This document shows, piece by piece, positions 6,515 to 9,472 of a stretch of DNA of 9,472 nucleotides (its first letter is position 1; the number at the start of each line of letters is the position of its first letter). This DNA comes from an uncultured Porphyromonadaceae bacterium (GTDB lineage: Bacteria > Bacteroidota > Bacteroidia > Bacteroidales > Muribaculaceae), in contig CAMWXO010000048.1 in NCBI GenBank assembly GCA_947178245.1, forward strand, positions 1 through 9,472. Direction: 5' to 3'. The translations under genes and the position numbers were made by a program. The notes below the pieces were generated by a model, which saw nothing but the letters and a program-made list of their open reading frames with translations, did not search any database and was not told where the DNA came from.

Positions 6515-8161
6515 TTATTTACGGATCCGAAGTACAGGAGCTACCGACTTCCGTGCATCCGCAGGCAGCGTCACATGAAGTCCGGCAGCATCCCTCGTGA
6601 ACGGGATCTTTCCATATCCCAGCAGTTCCACATTCCTTATCTTGCCTGCATAGTGCTCAGAGCCATCCGCAAGCGCCTTGACGCTTACCTTTCCGTCTTC
6701 CGGCCATGCAAGCGATATGGCGTAAAGATGCTTTGGAGTCTGGGTGAAGCGTATCTCCTCCGATGTGGCCTTGGTGTATGCACCCTCGTTGAAGCCCTGT
6801 GCGTTCAGCTTGATGTCTGATTCGGCGATAGGGCCTTCCCCGAAGATCTTCCAAGGCCGGGTAGAGTAGATGGCTTCGCTGTTTACAGCCATCCAGTCGC
6901 CGATACCCTTGATGATCACTTCCTCCTTCTCATCGAATGTGCCGTCGCCACGCAGCGGGATGTTAAGAAGCAGGTTGCCGTTCTTGCTGACCACATCCGC
7001 CAGCATCTTGATCACCTGCGCGGCTGATTTGTAGCGGTCTTTCTCATATACGGAGTTCTTATAGTGCCAGTCGCCGATGCAGGTGCATGTCTGCCATGGT
7101 TTCTCGGCTATCATATTGGGAGCGCCGCGCTCCACGTCCCACACCAGTGCCTCTTTCTGCTGATCATTGAGTATCTTGCCGAACATCACAGCCGAAAAAT
7201 CCTTCTTGCCGTTTACTGCAAGATTATGGTTGTAGAAATGAGTGGCGATCTTGAGTCCGGCGTCACTTATAGGATAAAACGGGACACCCGTCACGTCGAA
7301 ATAGAGAAGATCGGGATCATAGCGGTTGATGACGTCGAGCGTACGGTCATAGAAATTGCTGACGTACTCCTGCGTAGGTTGCGCTACTCCGTTGCCCCAG
7401 GCCCACTGACTATGGATCATGCCGTCGCTCCACGTGCCATAGCTGTCTGGATGGTCTTGTGCATAGAGCTTTTGTGGGTCGAGGCCTTCCCACCATTTTC
7501 CTTTGCCCTCTTCCTTCGTGATCCGGCCGTCATACGGCACTCCCGCCTTCGGACCGTTGCGGTCGTATCGGCGTGAAGGCTCATACCAGCTCCAGGCGTG
7601 GTCGGCATGCAGGCTGATGCCAAACGGCATGTCGTGTTTCCGGCAAGCCTCGGCCCAGCCGGCGAGAATATCCTTATGCGGACCGATGTTCTGCGAGTTC
7701 CATTCCTGATATTTGCTGTCCCAGAGGTCGAAGTTATCGTGATGGTTGCCGAGCACGAAGAAATATCGGGCACCCGTCTTCTTATAGAGCCCTACAAGAT
7801 AGTCGGGATCCCAGTTCTCCGCCTTGAACAGCGGCAGCACATCCTTGAATCCGAATTCAGACGGATGGCCGTAGTTCTGCACATGGTGCTTATATTGGTC
7901 GGAGCCTTCAATATAGAGCGAGCGCGCCATCCAGTCGCCTGAACCCTCCACACACTGCGGCCCCCAATGTGCCCAGATACCGAACTTCGCATCACGGAAC
8001 CACTCCGGCACCTCGTATTGAGCCAGTGATTCCCATGTAGGCGCGTACTTGCCTGTCATCATCGGTTCGTTACTTTCCGATACAGTCACCGCATAGTCCT
8101 GCGCCAAACCGAAACCCGGGACCAAAGCTACGGACATGAATATGGATTTAAATATTTTCAT
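6515..8161 (-). CDS. Secreted GH29 alpha-L-fucosidase-type glycoside hydrolase
   Basis: By family a retaining exo-alpha-L-fucosidase releasing terminal fucose, probably in the periplasm. Of 548 residues, 1-20 are a type I signal peptide (MKIFKSIFMSVALVPGFGLA before Gln21). The GH29 barrel carries WAHWGPQ (63-69), GNHHDNF (138-144), the nucleophile motif LLYFD with Asp289, and WDVERGA (341-347) where Glu344 is a candidate acid/base; PWQTCTCIGDWHY (355-367) is a typical late-barrel segment. A C-terminal beta domain begins near 425 (SEAIYSTRPW). It differs from its neighbour in two active-site loops (HHDN rather than HHDG, HWGPQ rather than HWGPY) and has a longer loop at 195-260 rich in Tyr and Trp, so its linkage preference is probably different. 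Some relatives in this GH29 branch may use sugars other than fucose. First gene of its unit; the promoter appears to lie at 8442-8473, about 270 nt upstream. Confidence 0.92.
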   Translation of the reverse strand: MKIFKSIFMSVALVPGFGLAQDYAVTVSESNEPMMTGKYAPTWESLAQYEVPEWFRDAKFGIWAHWGPQCVEGSGDWMARSLYIEGSDQYKHHVQNYGHPSEFGFKDVLPLFKAENWDPDYLVGLYKKTGARYFFVLGNHHDNFDLWDSKYQEWNSQNIGPHKDILAGWAEACRKHDMPFGISLHADHAWSWYEPSRRYDRNGPKAGVPYDGRITKEEGKGKWWEGLDPQKLYAQDHPDSYGTWSDGMIHSQWAWGNGVAQPTQEYVSNFYDRTLDVINRYDPDLLYFDVTGVPFYPISDAGLKIATHFYNHNLAVNGKKDFSAVMFGKILNDQQKEALVWDVERGAPNMIAEKPWQTCTCIGDWHYKNSVYEKDRYKSAAQVIKMLADVVSKNGNLLLNIPLRGDGTFDEKEEVIIKGIGDWMAVNSEAIYSTRPWKIFGEGPIAESDIKLNAQGFNEGAYTKATSEEIRFTQTPKHLYAISLAWPEDGKVSVKALADGSEHYAGKIRNVELLGYGKIPFTRDAAGLHVTLPADARKSVAPVLRIRK

Positions 8162-8435
8162 CTGTTTTATATGATATTGGTTAGTTTCTGCAAAAAGTCA
8201 AGGTCGCTCGTCGATGAGCAGAAAGAAGCCCTGCTCAGCGACCATAAGGTGGTCTACATCGACGGACGTCCGGAAAACGCCAATTCCATACAACACCAGG
8301 ATTCAATACGCGGTATCGTGGAAAACTTCTTCTACGATCAGTTTCAGAGCTTTGCCGATCCAGTCGCACCCTACTTCCCAGCCATTGCCACTATCATTAC
8401 GTAGAGCCTGTCGATCATTCCTGAATATAGTTTTT
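8162..8435 (-). other. Predicted long 5' leader of the GH29 operon
   Basis: If transcription starts at the promoter at 8442-8473, the mRNA carries about 270 nt before the GH29 start codon. Most of that leader is the reverse complement of the porin relic, so it could pair with transcripts of the intact porin gene only where the two copies still match. No riboswitch fold, strong hairpin or small gene with a convincing start was recognised. A minus-strand frame of 65 codons (8303-8500) looks like a shadow of the relic. Confidence 0.4.
8204..8377 (+). pseudogene. Truncated, diverged copy of the porin N-terminal domain
   Basis: In one plus-strand frame 58 codons, starting SLVDEQKEALL and ending DPVAPYF, align without a gap to residues 68-125 of the porin that begins at 8595; by hand count 46 of 58 residues are identical. 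Many DNA differences are at third positions, so the two copies probably diverged while both were translated. The frame then runs through ten unrelated codons to a TAG at 8402. An in-frame ATG at 8171 precedes the block, but MILVSFCKKSR is not a signal peptide, and the whole barrel is missing. The copy ends exactly where the porin's first barrel strand would start. It is best read as the remains of a paralogous porin gene; a small cytosolic protein is possible but unlikely. Confidence 0.72.
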
Positions 8436-8441
8436 GTTCCA

Positions 8442-8473
8442 CAAAAATAACCATTTTTCACTCCATGACCAAA
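8442..8473 (-). promoter_or_regulatory. Bacteroidota-type promoter, probably for the GH29 operon
   Basis: On the minus strand TTTG (8470-8473) is followed by exactly 20 nt and then TATTTTTG (8442-8449), a full match to TTTG / TAnnTTTG. No better candidate lies nearer the GH29 ATG at 8161, where only a poor match is seen. The region is AT-rich, so a chance match is possible, but the spacing equals that of the second promoter in this window. Confidence 0.6.
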
Positions 8474-8594
8474 TTTTTCAGGGTTTTTATAAATTTTCAC
8501 GCGGATATGGCCATAGGCTTAGATAAAAAAAGACTGTGGGCTGAACATTTTAACTCCTATTAAGGTTATTATGGCATAATTAATGATTCCCGCT

Positions 8595-9472
8595 ATGAAA
8601 ACCTTATCTACTTTCGCCATCATCTCGGCATTGACTGCTTGCCAGTGTGCATTCGCGCAGGATACCCACAAGGCGATGTCGTTTGACGCGCCCGTGCGCA
8701 AGGCGCGGCCTGCAGCGCAGCCAAAAGATTCAATGACTATTCCCGAAGCCTCATTGAAGGTATCGTTGCCCGGGAAGAATGAATTGAGATCCGGATCTCT
8801 GGTAGACATGCAGAAAGAGGCCCTGCTGCGCGATCATAAGATAATATACATCGACGGGAAACCGGCCAATGCGAACTCAGACGAGCATCAGGACTCCATA
8901 CGCGGCGTAGTGGAGAGTTTCTTCTACGACCAGTTTCAGAGTTTCTCCGACCCCTCGGCTCCATATTTCCTTTTCATGAGCCGCGACGCGGATCTCGCCA
9001 TGGGTCTGGGCGGATGCGTGAGAATCAGAGGCTGGTATGATATCGACAACGCGATTCCCTCCAACGCCTTCATGCCGTATCTGATACCGATGGTGCCCGA
9101 CCCTGCTAACGGCAGCAAACTCGGCGCCACTCCGGCCGGATCAACCCTCTTCTTCCGCGTGATCGGAAAAAACAAGACTCTCGGAAATTATCAACTCTAC
9201 ATAGAGGCAAACTTCAACGGATATGGCGGCACCGACTTCCATCTGAAGAAGGCATACGCCCAGCTCAACAATGTGACCTTGGGCTACGCTTCCTCTACTT
9301 TCTCCGACCCGGCGGCCCTTCCGCCCACGGTAGACGCCAACGGCCCTGCAAACAAGATCTCGCCCACGTCTGTCCTCGTGAGATGGATGAATACCTACAG
9401 GAAACGCTGGACTGTGGCCGGCTCGCTTGAGATCCCGAAATCGGCTGCTGTCTCCACCATGGCGGCAAAGAT
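8595..9472 (+). CDS. DcaP-like outer-membrane porin, C-terminus beyond the window
   Basis: An outer-membrane beta-barrel channel for small, possibly anionic solutes by analogy with DcaP; the solute is unknown. The frame is open from the ATG at 8595 to the right edge (292 codons). The N-terminus MKTLSTFAIISALTACQCAFA before Gln22 is a type I signal peptide; an LTAC box is present at 13-16 but the AFA-Q site and barrel fold favour plain cleavage. Residues 22-125 form a periplasmic N-terminal region (a Pro/Ala/Lys-rich linker, then the conserved SLVDMQKEALL...FFYDQFQSF block). The barrel begins at LFMSRDADLAMGLGG and shows DcaP-like features: GGCVRIRGWYDID, LFFRVIGKN, FHLKKAYAQLNNVTLGYASSTFSDP and LPPTVDANGPAN. 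Barrel porins of this type usually exceed 400 residues, so about a third is missing. No full promoter match was found between 8480 and 8594. Transcribed away from the GH29 operon. Confidence 0.82.
   Translation, partial: MKTLSTFAIISALTACQCAFAQDTHKAMSFDAPVRKARPAAQPKDSMTIPEASLKVSLPGKNELRSGSLVDMQKEALLRDHKIIYIDGKPANANSDEHQDSIRGVVESFFYDQFQSFSDPSAPYFLFMSRDADLAMGLGGCVRIRGWYDIDNAIPSNAFMPYLIPMVPDPANGSKLGATPAGSTLFFRVIGKNKTLGNYQLYIEANFNGYGGTDFHLKKAYAQLNNVTLGYASSTFSDPAALPPTVDANGPANKISPTSVLVRWMNTYRKRWTVAGSLEIPKSAAVSTMAAK

Noticed and set aside
5926..6600. Long plus-strand open frame (224 codons) over the GH29 genes
   Set aside because: Antisense to the GH29 domains, no recognisable motif, and it crosses a gene boundary.
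4140..8437. A shared 12-mer TATAGTTTTTGT, minus strand at 4140-4151 and plus strand at 8426-8437, considered as a -7 element or protein site
   Set aside because: It has one base too many for TAnnTTTG, neither copy has a TTTG at the right distance, and the AT-rich 12-mer may recur by chance.
8489..8594. Plus-strand promoter or operator before the porin (TAAATTTT at 8490-8497; ATTAA/TTAAT inverted pair near 8561-8586)
   Set aside because: The -7 match lacks the final G and no -33 TTTG lies upstream at 19-21 nt; the inverted pair has only five-base A/T arms.

Overview
The window looks like a piece of a Bacteroidales chromosome, possibly a gut Muribaculaceae or relative; the genus is a guess. 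Three things suggest this. The genes are glycan-degradation types with signal peptides. The starts lack purine-rich Shine-Dalgarno sites. Two promoters match the Bacteroidota-type -33 TTTG / -7 TAnnTTTG consensus with exact 20-nt spacers. No SusC/SusD pair, RNA gene, insertion sequence or CRISPR array is visible.

Layout, right to left. Two minus-strand transcription units and one plus-strand gene can be read. Unit A starts at a promoter at 8442-8473 and runs leftward through a roughly 270-nt leader into a secreted GH29 alpha-L-fucosidase-type enzyme (6515-8161). Ten bases later comes a second protein that fuses a GH29 domain to an SGNH esterase domain (4330-6504). Right behind it is the relic of a third hydrolase, a GH43-like N-terminal piece without signal peptide or C-terminus (4158-4319). 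Unit B starts at a promoter at 4054-4085 and encodes a seven-bladed BNR_4-type propeller lipoprotein related to PL24/PL25/PL42/GH145 (2712-4022), a family-2 glycosyltransferase (1946-2695) and a secreted M3 metallopeptidase of the Dcp type, cut by the left edge (1-1906). On the plus strand, a DcaP-like outer-membrane porin begins at 8595 and runs off the right edge. Upstream of it, at 8204-8377, lies a diverged in-frame copy of that porin's N-terminal domain, with no signal peptide and no barrel. It sits inside the leader of unit A on the opposite strand.

How the genes may work together (inference). The two GH29 enzymes and the esterase would remove terminal fucose and O-acetyl groups. The BNR_4 lipoprotein would act on an acidic or rhamnose/uronate-containing glycan, and the porin could admit small products. 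This suggests trimming of a fucosylated, O-acetylated, acidic glycan, but no substrate can be proved from sequence. The glycosyltransferase and peptidase do not obviously fit and may only share a transcript. Most notable are the GH29-SGNH fusion, the two gene relics next to unit A, and the long leader of unit A that is antisense to the porin relic. No wholly new defence or mobile system was found.
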